Positions 35,544-47,672 of a stretch of DNA of 64,000 nt are shown here, piece by piece. The notes below the pieces were generated by a model, which worked only from the letters and a program-made list of their open reading frames with translations, was not told the DNA's origin and did no database searches. Each line of letters begins with the position of its first letter. Positions within the stretch are counted from its first letter, which is position 1. The stretch comes from Cryptomeria japonica (Eukaryota; Streptophyta; Pinopsida; Cupressales; Cupressaceae): NCBI RefSeq assembly GCF_030272615.1, contig NC_081415.1:505439373-505503372 (forward strand), read 5' to 3'. The translations under genes and the position numbers were made by a program.

Positions 35544-35905
35544 AGCGCATAAGAGCAACTTCTTAGCGTGTGTGGACTTTCTGTTAGCGCATCCAAACAT
35601 CAAATTAGTGCGTCAGTTCCAAACAGTAGCGTTTCATCTCAAGGCAAAAAAGTGTGTGAAAATATTTAGCACATCAAAAAAATAGTCTAGCGCATGGAAG
35701 CATCAGCTTAGTGCGTGGAGGCTAAACATTAGCGCATCAGGTTCACAGGTTAGCGCTTTGCAGACCCAGGGTAGCGCATAGATTTTTCAAAACAAATTCG
35801 AACATCAAAACTTTAGCGCGTGTCTGGGGGCAGTCTAGCACGTGTGGTCGTTATTTTAGCGCGTAGAGTAATTTTTGTAGCGCATATAGTCTCTGTTTTA
35901 GTGCG
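35544..35905 (+). repeat. 21-bp-periodic TAGCGCRT array, second leader cluster
   Basis: Sites start at 35544, 35565, 35586, 35607 and 35628, then at 35668, 35689, 35710, 35731, 35752 and 35773, then at 35815 (42 bp on), 35837, 35858, 35879 and 35900. Nearly every step is 21 bp. Motif and orientation are as in the first cluster. Confidence 0.93.
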
Positions 35906-36372
35906 TGATCCAAAACACAAAAATAGAGGGCAAAACAGTGAGGAATTTTAAAATTTTCAAAAACATTTTCCGAAGCCTTTCCCATCAAACATCATTTTTC
36001 ATCAAATAAGAATAGCAAAAACAAACCGTTAAGACTATTTCTTAAGCTAATTTGTGTCAAAACAAACGTTGTAAAATCCTAAACGAATCGCACGATAAAA
36101 CATATCTATCTTATCATAATCTAGAAACCTCATCATTTGTATCAACAGAATCCTTTACCATCTTGCATATTTTATCTCACAAAAACATTGTTTAAAAATT
36201 TCAAGTTGTCAAATCCAGTCTCCATATCGGGAGGCTTTTATCCATATCATTTGATGCACTTTGTCGTGAAGGGGCATCTAAACCTTCACTCTGATAAAGT
36301 AAGATTTGAAATTTTTCAAACAAGATCAACTGAATCCAAACGAATCAAAAGGAAACCATTGATCACTCATGC

Positions 36373-36759
36373 ATGACTAATCCTCATATTATGAGAAGAA
36401 AGAACTTTTATCGTAACATCACGTTGAAGAAACAACAACCTAGTTTTTCCAAATTCATCAAGAGAAACAAGTTCTTATACATCAATCGCCAACTCTTCAA
36501 ATCTCATCGAGTATTCCTTCATCACGTCAAACGTTATATCCAAAACAAATCCAATGAATTTGACAAGGAACCCTTGAAGACAAAAGCCTACTGTCAAAAG
36601 TCTGCTTTTAATCAAACCATAAACTGCGGCGGAAAAATCAATCCAGCATTCTTGCCTGACGAGTGTATCACTTATAACATATCTCGACCAGAACCACCCA
36701 CCCCCGAGCAACATATCAACGAGGCCTTTGTCCCTTTCATCACTGAGAGTTTCTACTAA
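36373..36759 (+). CDS. Short basic ORF abutting gag (element C)
   Basis: This ATG-started 128-residue ORF ends TAA one base before the gag ATG (36761). Its first half is rich in K, R, F and H (MRRKNFYRNITLKKQQPSF, HHVKRYIQNK); the second half is neutral to acidic with PPTPEQHINEAF. I recognise no domain. Tat elements can carry an extra ORF upstream of gag, but those are usually longer. The tight stop/start junction would allow reinitiation on gag. It could also be a chance ORF. Confidence 0.35.
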   Translation: MTNPHIMRRKNFYRNITLKKQQPSFSKFIKRNKFLYINRQLFKSHRVFLHHVKRYIQNKSNEFDKEPLKTKAYCQKSAFNQTINCGGKINPAFLPDECITYNISRPEPPTPEQHINEAFVPFITESFY

Positions 36760-36760
36760 A

Positions 36761-38434
36761 ATGCCTATTACTCGCTCTCAAAGAAACAAACAAAGCGAGA
36801 CACACGCTGAGTCTAGTATGAATCGAAGATTGTCAAATCCGTTTGAAGTTCCACCCTTAGAAGAACCTGAAATTATTAAAGCACTTCTTCAGGAATGCCA
36901 GGAAAACCCTTCATTCCAAAAGCTTGTAGAAAGGCTCATGGAAAATGACAAAGAAAAATATCTGCTCATGCTTACAAGTAAAGGCGTTAAACTTCTCGAA
37001 GATTTAGACTCAAACATCTTTAAAACTGGATCTCGACAATATGCATATCAAGAGCAACAAAGAGAAGACGAAACTCATAACTTTGAACAACACATACCTA
37101 AGCAACACATTCCAGAACAACGCATACCAGAAATGCGTATACCTGAACTAGAAACACTAGAACAAAATATACCATTTACCACATCTTTTCAGCTGAGAAC
37201 AAATACAAGGGAAGAACTTTTCCCTCAACAAGACAATATACCTTTGGCTGCCCTTACTCAACAAATGCAAATGTTACAAAGGCAAGTACAGGATATGCAA
37301 CAAGGGACAACAATGCGATACTCTTTAAACGAAATCTGTCCTTATCCATTTGACAGAAGGTTGAACATGGTGCCCTTTCCTCCCAACTCAGATGTTCCCA
37401 AATTTGATAAATATGATGGGAAAAGTGATCCCCGAGATCATGTTCAAGAATTTTGCACAATGAGCCTTGAATTTGCTCGTGATGACACCTATTTGATGAG
37501 GTTATTCCCCAGAAGCTTGGGAGGGCAAACCATGGAATGGTTATCCAAAATTACACTGCCTGTCAGATCATTTGATGAATTGGTTAACAAATTCATAACC
37601 CAATATTCCTACAACATTCAACATGCCATAACCATGCTAGATGTTTGCAACACTAAACAAAAGAACAATGAAACATTCATGGTATTCCTTCAACGCTGGC
37701 GACGTATGGTATCCAGATATCCTCAAGATATTCTTGAAAAGGAGAAAATGGAAATCTTCATCGATAATTTGAATAGTGAAATGAGTTATAGACTAAAACT
37801 TCAATGCATACCATCTTTCGCTAAATTGATTGAAAATGGCATTCAAGTAGAGGAAGCATGTGTCAAAAAGGGAACACTCAAATTTTACAAGGAAGGAACA
37901 AACTCACCAAACTACAATAACCAGAATAACACCAATCTGGACAAATCTCGATTTTGGACTCGAAACAAAAACGAAGGCACCAATGAAACACATGATCCCA
38001 AATCTAAACAACCAGTGCTTCCATTATCTGGAAATCCTCAAAACACGAAAAATCCTAAAAATGCTAATCCAAATGCGAACACATATGAACAAAACATCGA
38101 TCAAGGACAACTCAACACAAACAACACCAATGATACTCAAAGCAAAAACATGAATCCAGGACCTAACAACAATTCACGCAACAACACAAATAATTTCCAA
38201 AATCGTATCTTCACACCACTGGGGCAATCACTAGAATTAACATTCAGAGAACTTTTGGCACACAAGATTCTTTCTTTGCCTCCAATCAGCAACTATGAAC
38301 CCCAAATCAAACCACCTTGGTGGAATGATTCACACTATTGTGATTACCATCGTAACAAGGGTCATCAGACGAACGATTGCATGAGGTTAAAACACGTGGT
38401 GCAAGATATGATTGATCGAGGTGACTTACAATAG
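36761..38434 (+). CDS. gag polyprotein of element C
   Basis: It is an intact 557-residue frame. I chose the ATG at 36761 (MPITRSQRNKQSE); an upstream in-frame TTG gives only 11 more residues. After a Q/E-rich N-terminal half (HIPEQRIPEMRIPE repeats) comes the retrotransposon gag/capsid domain, with PKFDKYDGKSDPRDHVQEF, LFPRSLGGQTMEWL and FMVFLQRWRRMVSRYP. An Asn-rich linker follows, and a variant zinc knuckle near the end (CDYHRNKGHQTNDC, CX2HX4HX4C). It would form the virus-like particle and bind element RNA. It is the only large open frame of C with no damage. Pol follows in the -1 frame with about 10 bases of overlap. Confidence 0.92.
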   Translation: MPITRSQRNKQSETHAESSMNRRLSNPFEVPPLEEPEIIKALLQECQENPSFQKLVERLMENDKEKYLLMLTSKGVKLLEDLDSNIFKTGSRQYAYQEQQREDETHNFEQHIPKQHIPEQRIPEMRIPELETLEQNIPFTTSFQLRTNTREELFPQQDNIPLAALTQQMQMLQRQVQDMQQGTTMRYSLNEICPYPFDRRLNMVPFPPNSDVPKFDKYDGKSDPRDHVQEFCTMSLEFARDDTYLMRLFPRSLGGQTMEWLSKITLPVRSFDELVNKFITQYSYNIQHAITMLDVCNTKQKNNETFMVFLQRWRRMVSRYPQDILEKEKMEIFIDNLNSEMSYRLKLQCIPSFAKLIENGIQVEEACVKKGTLKFYKEGTNSPNYNNQNNTNLDKSRFWTRNKNEGTNETHDPKSKQPVLPLSGNPQNTKNPKNANPNANTYEQNIDQGQLNTNNTNDTQSKNMNPGPNNNSRNNTNNFQNRIFTPLGQSLELTFRELLAHKILSLPPISNYEPQIKPPWWNDSHYCDYHRNKGHQTNDCMRLKHVVQDMIDRGDLQ

Positions 38435-41400
38435 ATGGTCTCAAAACAAATAGTGATCATGGAGCCTTTAAAAATCCTCTTCCAAATTACAACAAAGATG
38501 GAGCTTCAACCTCGAATGATACACGCGGAGCTTGTATCAACCATATCTACAACAACACCATAAATCACATATCAGCTGAAGAACATCAAGTAAATGTCAT
38601 CACCATCAAAGATAAGCGTGATCATGAATCTGTCAATGTAACAACTCGAACTCAGAAATATGTCTTGAAAGGACATACTGCACCTACAACTATCACACCA
38701 AAAATCCAATATGACTTGGTTAGCCAACTACGTAAAACTCTAGCACAGATATCTATACTAGAATTGCTGAAACTATCACCAAAACACAAAGACATATTAG
38801 AACAAGCGCTATTGGAAACCAATGTACCTCAAAATTTGGATATAGACAGATTTCAAGCCATGGTTGCCCATATGACTGGACCTCATAACCTCACCTTCTC
38901 AGAACATGACAATGCTTCTTTAATCCATCAGCATAATACTCCTCTCCATATCGAAGTCATTGTTTGCAAACACCGAGTAAAAAGAGTCTTAATAGATGGA
39001 GGAGCCAGACTTAATATATGTACTTTAAAGCTTATTCATGCATTAGGCTTCTCAGAAGAATCTATTGATCCCTGCAAGAAGATTACCATAAAGGCATATG
39101 ATGATGAGGAAAGGTCCTCTAAAGGAACTATGATATTACCCATTCAAGTAGGACCAGTGCAAAAAGCTACTATATGTCAGGTCTTAGATATTGATCTCAC
39201 CTACAATATTTTGTTAGGACGACCCTGGATACATGAAATGCAATCAGTACCTTCTACGTATCACCAGTGTGTAAAATTTCCTTATGACGGACAAGAAGTA
39301 TCCATATCTGCTGATCACAATCCATTACAACATTGAAACACAATGGGGGCAGCCCAAGACAGTTTGGTTCCTCATAATAGAGAAAAGCAGTGATCTTCAA
39401 CATCAGATCAACAAGCAGCAAAATCCAACTCCTTATGGGGAGACTTCAAACAGACAATGCAAATCAAAGACCAAGGTATGGGAGAATACTCTTTGGAGCC
39501 TTTATGTTTGGCCAAATTACCAACATCACCTAGATATCACAGATTGCCTACTACATCGACACATCTGGTCACTCAACCCATCACCAAATTTGATGGTACC
39601 TTCATCCAAATGGGCACTCTAGCACATGAATCAGAAGACAAGGATATTCTTAGCTGGTTATACAAAGATGAGAAAGAAGATAATAGAGCAGCTGCTCTAG
39701 ATATTGTTCTACCTACACACCTATATGGAAAAGGATACTTAATCATGTAACAAATGGGATATGACGGTAAAGGACCTATTGGGAAACGCAAGGAAGGAGT
39801 CACTGAACCCATAAATCTTCCTTCACAACCCAATAGAAACAAAGCAGGCTTGGGTTGTGAGCTCACCTTCCTATTAAAAAGGCCACCCCACCTAACTAAA
39901 AAACCTCAATGGAAAGTAAAGATGAAGTACAAAGAAGAATCCTGGCAGGAAGCACTCTTTGAATCAGTAGAAACAATCCGCAAGACACAGGAACGTCAGG
40001 ATCAGAAGTTACATCAGGAAAAGTTTCTAAAACACAAAAGGGCCATATCTGCAGCAGTAGCTCATATTCAAACACCAATATCTCAAGAAACAATAAAATC
40101 ATCTCCGGATACCTTTGTTTCTCCCCGAAGAAGCACAGTCTGTGAACAAATACAGAAAATAGAAGACGGATCTGAGACAAAATCAACAAAAACTATCAAA
40201 ATGGTATCTATCATCAAAAATTTGTTTTCACCATACAACATACCAGTTTACAACACTGATAGAATCTGGGATGATGCCTCAGAGACTGATTCCAATGAAT
40301 ATGAATGGGGTACCTACTCTAATGCTACTACAGATATTCCTAATGATACCGATCATATATCTCTTTCTCAAGAAGAACATAACGCAAGAGATAGACCTCT
40401 TGAATTTGGACCGCAAAATATCTATGACATCGGGGAAAGTGAACAGAAACATTATGAACAAGTCTATGTAGAAGATAATACCATTGAAGACCTCGATGAA
40501 ATCCTGGACTTCTTTAAAACCAAGAGCAATCACAATGAAAACTCTGTCCTAACACTCACAGTAGCTGAACTTGATCCGCCTAATGATTCCTTACCGCTTG
40601 TCTTTCCTGACCTCATCGACTGGGATGAACCTGAAATCCATGATCTACCAATTTTCCCAGATGATGAATCTATTATCCATTACCTATGTACCATAAATAT
40701 GGAAACAGGCTCTACTGGTGAACAAAGTAACGATGTCTGCAAACCAGGGAGTGCCAAGTCTCTCAATTGCAAAAACGAACCAAATAAAGAATCTGATGCT
40801 GAAAACCAGTCAATGGCAGCTCTAGATCATAAAAAAGTAAAAATAAAGGACGCATCTAAGGGTGATAACCTTTTTAAGGCACCTAACGATGGGAGACTTG
40901 ACACTCTTCCTGAGCACTTTCATGAGCGGTCACCCATATTGATTGAGCCCACTCAATCAATCAACATTGGTACCACGGAAGCAGTTAGAAACCTACACCT
41001 TGCAGAATCTCTGACAGGGGAAGAAAGATCAGCATTCATCATTTTCTTTAAAGAACAACAAATTAACTTTGCTTGGTCATATGCTGATATGCCTGGAGTG
41101 GATCCACACTTAATCATGCATCACTTGTCCATCTCTTCAGGAGTTAAACCAGTCAAGCAAAAGCTACGAAAAATGAATCCACAGGTAGCACTCATGGTCA
41201 AAACTAAACTAAAGAAAGTATTAGACGTCGGATTCATCCGACCCATTGACTATGCAAAATGGATTTCCAACATCATTCCAGTATCAAAACCAGATGGTAG
41301 TATCAGAATATGCACTGACTTCAGAGACGTCAATAAAGCTTGTCCAAAGGATGACTTTTCTCTGCCCAGTATCGACATAATTGTAGATCTCATAGCAGGC

Positions 41401-44229
41401 CATGCAATTCTCTCACTAATGGACGGTTTCTCAGGTTATAATCAAATCAAAATAGCCCCAGAAGATCAAGATAAAACCGCATTCACCTGTCCTTGGGGAA
41501 CGTACTGTTGGAATGTTATGCCTTTTGGCTTAAAGAATGTAGGGGCCACCTATCAAAGAGCAATGACAACAATATTCCATGACATGATGCATACATTTAT
41601 GGAAGACTATGTGGATGATTTACTCGCTAAATCCTTCACCAGAGTAGAAGATCTCAACATCCTAACAAAGATCTTTGATCGATTGGAGAAATTCCAAGTT
41701 AGGTTCAACCCTAAGAAGTGTGTCTTCAAGGTTACATCAGGCAAGTTACTAGGCTACATTGTCTCAGCTAAAGGTATTGAAGTAGATCCAGCAAAGGTAC
41801 AAGCCATTATGGACATGCCACCACCAAAGAATATCAGTCAACTCAGATCTCTACAAGGACAACTTCAATCAATCAGGCAATTCATCGCTCAGCTAGTAGA
41901 TAAAAGTCTACCGTTTAACCATTTACTACACTAAAATGTACCATTCAAATGGGAGACCAAGTGTGCAGAATCTTTTTACCAAATCAAATAGTACCTGATG
42001 AATCCACCAATTCTAGTACCACCAGTCGTAGGAAAGCTTCTTATCCTATATATCTCAACAATAGATATATCGCTGGGGGCACTATTGGCACAAGAAGATC
42101 AACAAGGGAAGGAGCGCGCCATATATTATATCAATAGGACATTGAATGACTATGAACTCAACTATACATTCATTGAAAAGGCTTGCCTAACAATGGTCTT
42201 CGCATCTCAGAAGTTCCGACATTATATGCTAGCACACACCATTAAGCTAGTCGCAAAAATTGATCCTCTTAAATATCTACTCAGCAAAGAAGCTCTTACA
42301 GGCCGATTGGTTAAATGGGTCATGATTCTCAATAAATTTGACATTCAGTACACAGAAAGATGAGCAATCAAAGGACAAGCAATTGCAGATCAGCTGGCTG
42401 AAGCACCGCTACCAGGAAAACAAACCATGGAGATTGAATTTTCGGACAAGGACGTTCTTTCTCTTTCTACTAAACAATGGACCCTATACTTTGACAGATC
42501 CTATACACAACATGGTTCAGGTGTTGGCATTCTGTTCATCACTCCTGAAGGACACACTATACCAAGATCATATAGGCTTATGTTTCCTTGCACAAATAAT
42601 GTGGCTGAATATGAGACATTGGTTATAGGTATCAAAATGGCCGTAGAATGGAAAATCATAGAGTTAAGAGTCTATGGGGACTCGCAACTGGTCATATATC
42701 AAATCAACAACAACTATCAGACAAAGGATGACAAGCTACTGCCCTACAAGCGAATGGTGGATGACTTCAAATAGTATTTTATGCACATCACCTTCGAGCA
42801 AATACCAAGATTGAACAACAAAGCAGTCGATGCAATGGCTACTATCGCTTCATTACTACAAATTCCAGAACAACAGAGTCATTACGAGTTCCTGGTAGAG
42901 CAATTGTTCTTCCTCGCCTATGACCACTCTGAATCCCAGGTTATCTATGCCTTGACTGGTTTAGATTCTCCGTTATATGGACCAATATATGACTACCTCA
43001 AGCATAATATCTTACCAATTGACCAATCCCATAACCAAAAACGTAACTTTATCTGACAAGCTGCCCGTTACACTCTTACCGCTGATACTTTGTATCGTTG
43101 AGGTCTAGATGGTACTCTTCTTTGTTGCCTTGATCGTAATGATTTCGATTCTGCTTTACACGAGCTTCACGAAGGTATTTGTGGCACACATTCAAGTGGC
43201 ACTACTCTTGCTAAAAATATTCTAAGGATGGGATACTACTGGCCTACAATAGAGAAAGACTCATATCACTTCGCTAAGAAATGTCCTAAATGCCAGATCC
43301 ATGGTAATCTGATACATGCACCAGCACAGGAACTGCAACCATTTACAACATCCTGGCCCTTTTGTTAGTGGGGACTCGACTTAGTGGACAAAATTCATCC
43401 TTCATCTTCAAATGGACACAAGTTAATTATAACAACAACAAAATACTTTACCAAATGGATAGAAGCAGTTCCCATGACCACAGTGACTGGGAAACAAATT
43501 GCCTCTTTTATCCTCAATTATTTGATCTACAGATATGGTATTCCAAGTTCAATCATCATAGATAATGGATGACCTTTCAAAAATCAAGATGTCCAAGAAC
43601 TATGTGAAAAATTTAAAATCCAACATAGGTTCTCTACACCATACTACCCACAGGGAAATGGTCAAGCGGAAGCATCTAACAAAACAATATTGAAAATCCT
43701 CAAGAAAATAGTGAATGATGCAGGCAAAGATTGGCACGTCCAACTCAATCCAGCACTTTGGGCATACAGAACCAGCATCCGCACACCTAGAGGAGCAACA
43801 CCATACTCATTGGTATATGGATCAGAAACCATTTTACCCCTGGAATTAGAAATCCCATCTCTCAGAGTCTCTTTAAAAGGTTTAATCCCCGATGAAGAGT
43901 ATCGAGTTAACCGACTGCAAGAACTTGAACTATTAGATGAAAGACGTCAGCATGCTTATACTCATCTTAAAGCATATCAACAATGCATGTGCAGGAGCTA
44001 CAATCACAAGGTCATTCCCCGCAACTTCAAAGTTGGTGACCTAGTTCTCAAAGAAAATCCTAGAAATCAGCAAGATCGAGAAAAGAAAGGAAAATTTGAA
44101 CCTAACTGGTTAGGTCCCTATGTCATCATATCAGTCTATGTATCAGGTGCCTATCAGCTAACAAATTCAGAAGGAGATATGCTCGACGAACCAACTAACA
44201 ACATCCATATGAAGAAATACTGCACTTAA
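38425..44229 (+). pseudogene. pol polyprotein of element C (PR-RT-RH-aRH-INT)
   Basis: It is one continuous frame, -1 relative to gag, ending in TAA at 44227-44229. The protease (about 38665-39330) has LIDGGARLNICTL near 38990 and LGRPWIHEMQSVP. A 1.6-kb acidic linker follows. RT (about 40960-41930) has ICTDFRDVNKACPKDDFSLP and YVDDLLAKS near 41608. The first RNase H is at 41998-42360. A second, archaeal-type RNase H starts near 42475 (LYFDRSYTQHG, where B has FDGSYT). Integrase (43140-44220) has EGICGTHSSG, KCPKCQIHGN, GLDLVDKIHP, PQGNGQAEA and NWLGPYVI. Premature stops lie at 39334, 39391, 39748, 41932, 41989, 42361, 42772, 43054, 43099, 43366 and 43570, with no frameshift. None is shared with element B. 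It is non-functional as read. Confidence 0.94.
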
Positions 44230-44315
44230 GTAGTCTAGTGCACGGAAGAAGCCAAAACAAGCAAAAAAATAAAAAAAATCCAGAAAAAAGCAAAAACAAA
44301 GTACAATAAAAACAA

Positions 44316-44341
44316 ATGGTGAAAACCTGGTAAACAGGCGC
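44316..44341 (+). other. Conserved post-pol motif (element C)
   Basis: The GTGAAAACCTGG core, followed by TAAACAGGCGC, matches 9471-9496 of element B with one difference over 26 bases. It lies about 90 bp after the pol stop. Confidence 0.55.
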
Positions 44342-45194
44342 TCTTGTAAAAGAATGGCTCCTCTATCTATCTCCATACTATTTGTCCATCTAAACACTAT
44401 CGGCCATCGCCCGACACTTAGCACATATCCATTCAGGACATACTTAACGTAGTCACTATCCTGGTTATCCATATATATACTTTTACCACAATCCACCATG
44501 GCTTGGAAATCACTGTACATATCCACATCAAGAGGCACACTCAGCTAGGGGCATTCAAATCGTCTAAAAAGTGTAAACATTCAAGACATCAAGGCTATTT
44601 GCAAAACTCAAAAGCATGACATCCAACAAACCAAAAACTCCGCTTCATCGCAAAACAAAACAATTCACAAAAATACCAAGGATGGATGATTTTCTGAAGT
44701 ATTAAATGTTGCATTATTGCATAAAAATCTTAACTAGTTTTGCATTTTGACCTTTTTGAATTACTGGATTCTCTTCCTTATCTAACTAAATGCTTCAAAG
44801 CTAGAGATCATGAGGAACTTCCAATATTTTCTTAGTCTTCTGTCTGGGAGGCGATCACTTGTATTGTGTGAATACTTGCCTCGAGACGTGATACATTGAA
44901 TATCACTGAAGGCCTGATTCCATTTCACATATACAAATGATTTAATCTTGTCTGTTTACGCAATACACACTCAGGTCGTCCTGGTTCAATTATACCTTGA
45001 CGCTTGTGCTATCTTGCAAAATCAAACATCATGTAAATTTTTCTCAGGTCATTATGGTTCAATTATACCATTATGCTTGTATAAATTTTCAACATTTCCT
45101 AAAAACAAATCAATGCTCAATGATGATATCTACAAAGAAAGCAAACAAATGGCTATATCGGATGGCAAATACAGAATGAGGATGCTACCAAAAA

Positions 45195-45362
45195 CATAGT
45201 TGCATATCATCTTACAATTAGTTGCACATCATTTTCCAATTAATTGCATATCATTTTAACATAGTTGCATATCATGTTAACATAGCTGCATATCATGTTA
45301 CAATTAATTACATATCATTTTTAAACATAGTTGCATATCATTTTACATTTAGTTGCATATCA
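45195..45362. repeat. About 22-bp tandem repeat with tgcatatcat core
   Basis: About eight degenerate copies of atagttgcatatcatttta or close variants, spaced about 20-24 bp. Confidence 0.8.
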
Positions 45363-45552
45363 GAACATACATCTCATTTTCAAAGATACATCACACAACA
45401 TATCAAATCATACATACATCTCACAGTATATAAAAGCATACATCCTGCATCATACATTATATCATATATTTAAGCATTGCATCATCATGAAGAAATAATC
45501 TGCATAACATGCATCCATATAAACACACCACATGATCAAAGAAAATGGTGCC

Positions 45553-45553
<1 letters not shown>

Positions 45554-45600
<47 letters not shown>
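45554..45600. repeat. (TA)n microsatellite
   Basis: 47 bp of uninterrupted TA in the element C spacer. Confidence 0.98.
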
Positions 45601-45603
<3 letters not shown>

Positions 45604-45693
45604 TCAAAAATGATCAAAAGGTACAAAATGTATCAACACTGTGTCCAGTACAAAGAATAACAATGATCAAAAACACAAAAAAGACCACGTCTC

Positions 45694-46436
45694 TCAAGTA
45701 TGACTATCCCCTGATGGAGATGGTCTAGCTCCAAATGCACCTGCCCCTGGATCTCCAGGAGGGTCCTGTCTCGGTGGCCCTGTAACACCTCGGCTCTCAA
45801 ACCATGACCCAGTATCTCGAGATCGACTGGATCTCAACTGTGTGAAGCTTTGTACTCACCGGTCCTTGGGTACTGCAGCCTCATAGTGCCGTCGATAGTA
45901 CTCCGCCTCCTGAGCTCTCAATGCTAGCTCTCTCAGGGTGTCTCTCATCGGACCACCCACCGCTGCTCTCTACATGCTAGATACCACCTCCTCTGCTCGC
46001 CCCCTTTGCTCTATCTCGATGTCCCACTCAGTGGTCAACTGAGAAATCTACCGTTGATATGTCAAAATCTATGCCTGCAGCTGCTGTACAGTCACCTGTA
46101 GGGTCCAGATCTGCGCATCCTCAATATGTGTAGGGACTCGAACCTGTAGTGGTACCTGTGCAGGGGCAACTCCTCCTACCCTGCCTGTCCTCGGTGCTGG
46201 AGGTGGGAGCACATCCGTCCTCCTCCTCTGTGCTGGTTGCCTCGCCTCATCAGTACCCCCCACTGCAGCTAGCACCTCCCCCACTCTCCCCTCTCCACCG
46301 GCTCCAATCGCCAATCCACCTCTCCCCCTGTCTATCATCCCCTGTCTCACCGCTCTCTCCGCACCCCTATCTCCTCTCCTAGCTCTACCTCCCCGCCTCC
46401 CTCTAGCTCCTCTCCCTCGTCCATCTCCTCCATCCT

Positions 46437-46491
<55 letters not shown>

Positions 46492-47672
46492 TCCCTCTCC
46501 CTCCTCCTCATCGGAATCAAAAGCTAGCCTCATCTCCTCAGGATCAGATATCCTGGCCACCGCCCGTGCAGCAAACAATCTGGCAAACTCATCGGTCATA
46601 CCCGCATCCTGAATCTCCGGGGCATAATCCCATATCTGCCCCACCAACCCGACAAACTCCTCCACCGCCACTATGCTATCAATGGTCGGACCCCAATCAC
46701 CTACATCCTGCCACCGCCGTGCATATAGGCATGCTCCCTGTGGAATACCCTGCAGCGCCCAAACTGCCTCAAAACTCGGGTCACCACAAACCTCTCTATC
46801 ACAAACGGGGTCCTCCTGATCAGGTATCTGGTCATAAAAACAAAGGGCATCTCCAACCCGTCCTCTGCCCACACCTCGCATCCTGTATACGGTCGCCAGG
46901 TGACCGTATCTATATCATCAAGCACTCTCCTCCAATGCTCTAGTTTGCCCAGCTTGCGCTGGACAACTAGACCCCTGTATCCATACGCATATGCGCACCC
47001 CACGGGCCTATCCCTATCTGCTAGTGGCCTCGCCGCTGGAATGTGCTCCCAGCACCATACCTGTAATAGTGTCATGCCAACTGACAAACTGCCGTAACCG
47101 AGGTATACCACCTCATGTAAGCCCCTGTACAGATGGGCCAGCATAGCTGATCCCCATGAAAATTTCTGGCCCTGTGTGACCATCTCCTCCAATACCAGCC
47201 CCCATCCCACAGAGAATCCCTTTGACCTGTGATCAGGACAAAGGAATCCACCAATGAACCCTGCTAGTACAGATGGTAGTGGCGCATAATCCAGATCCAA
47301 AAAATCCTGCCATGGGATCTCATAGCCACAGACTGTCTCATCATGGAAGATACAGCGCAATGCCTCTGTCCCACCCTCCTCTGACTGCTCATACGGTAGT
47401 AGTGCACCTACTATGGGAATCCGCAAGATCCTGTAAGAGTCCTCTGGTGTGACTGTCATCTCTCCAGTAGCAAAATGGAAGGTGTTTGTGTCGCTATGCC
47501 ACCTCTCTGCCAATGCTATTAGTAGCCCTCAGTTCACAGTGAACTGAGGCATATCCAAAAGAGAGGTCAACCCACATCTCTCAATAATGTCTAGATCAGC
47601 CTGAGACAACCGCGGTATTAATGTCCACGGTCTCGAAAATCTCTCCCACGACTGCACCACACCCAATCGCTC
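45694..47672 (-). pseudogene. Antisense PMD gene, exon 2 (element C)
   Basis: The minus-strand frame starts after a TTGACAG acceptor (47673-47679) and ends TGA at 45696-45694. The PMD part (47672 to about 46760) has ALAERWHSDTNTFHFATGEM, GFIGGFLCPDHRSKGFSVGW and HEVVYLGYGSLSVGMTLLQ. It then has an acidic tract with about 17 Asp codons (46442-46489), an RGRG/RRGG basic region, and a C-terminal segment like that of A (LRELALRAQEAEYYRRHYEA). There is one frameshift near 46750, after VLRQFGR. Premature stops are at 47514-47516, 46069-46071 and three more between there and the end (near R.ISQ, M.RAA and R.VQS). It is clearly diverged from A/B but has the same architecture. Confidence 0.83.
46442..46489 (-). 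repeat. GAT trinucleotide run encoding poly-Asp
   Basis: Sixteen or more ATC units on the plus strand encode Asp in the antisense PMD frame. Element A has a GGN (Gly) expansion at the same place in the protein. Confidence 0.9.

Larger units (their letters stand above)
33874..36372 (+). other. Long untranslated leader of element C
   Basis: About 2.5 kb without a convincing gene. Two arrays of TAGCGC-type motifs (33940-34352 and 35544-35905) flank a more complex, GC-richer part (about 34780-35160) that may hold packaging or structural RNA signals. The leader could be spliced, as in some Ogre/Tat elements, but I did not establish donor and acceptor sites. Confidence 0.6.
44230..45693. other. 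Non-coding spacer between pol and antisense PMD (element C)
   Basis: It holds an A-rich stretch, the conserved post-pol motif (44316-44341), about eight copies of a tgcatatcat repeat (45195-45362) and a TA microsatellite (45554-45600). It corresponds to 9351-11878 in B. No gene is supported. Confidence 0.7.

Noticed and set aside
36137-36376. 79-codon ORF overlapping the 128-codon ORF by ATGA
   Set aside because: It starts from TTG and has no ATG until residue 40, so translation coupling is not supported.
46149-46943. Plus-strand ORFs at 46149-46382 and 46566-46943
   Set aside because: They overlap the antisense PMD frame and have low-complexity composition. The minus strand shows the conserved domain.
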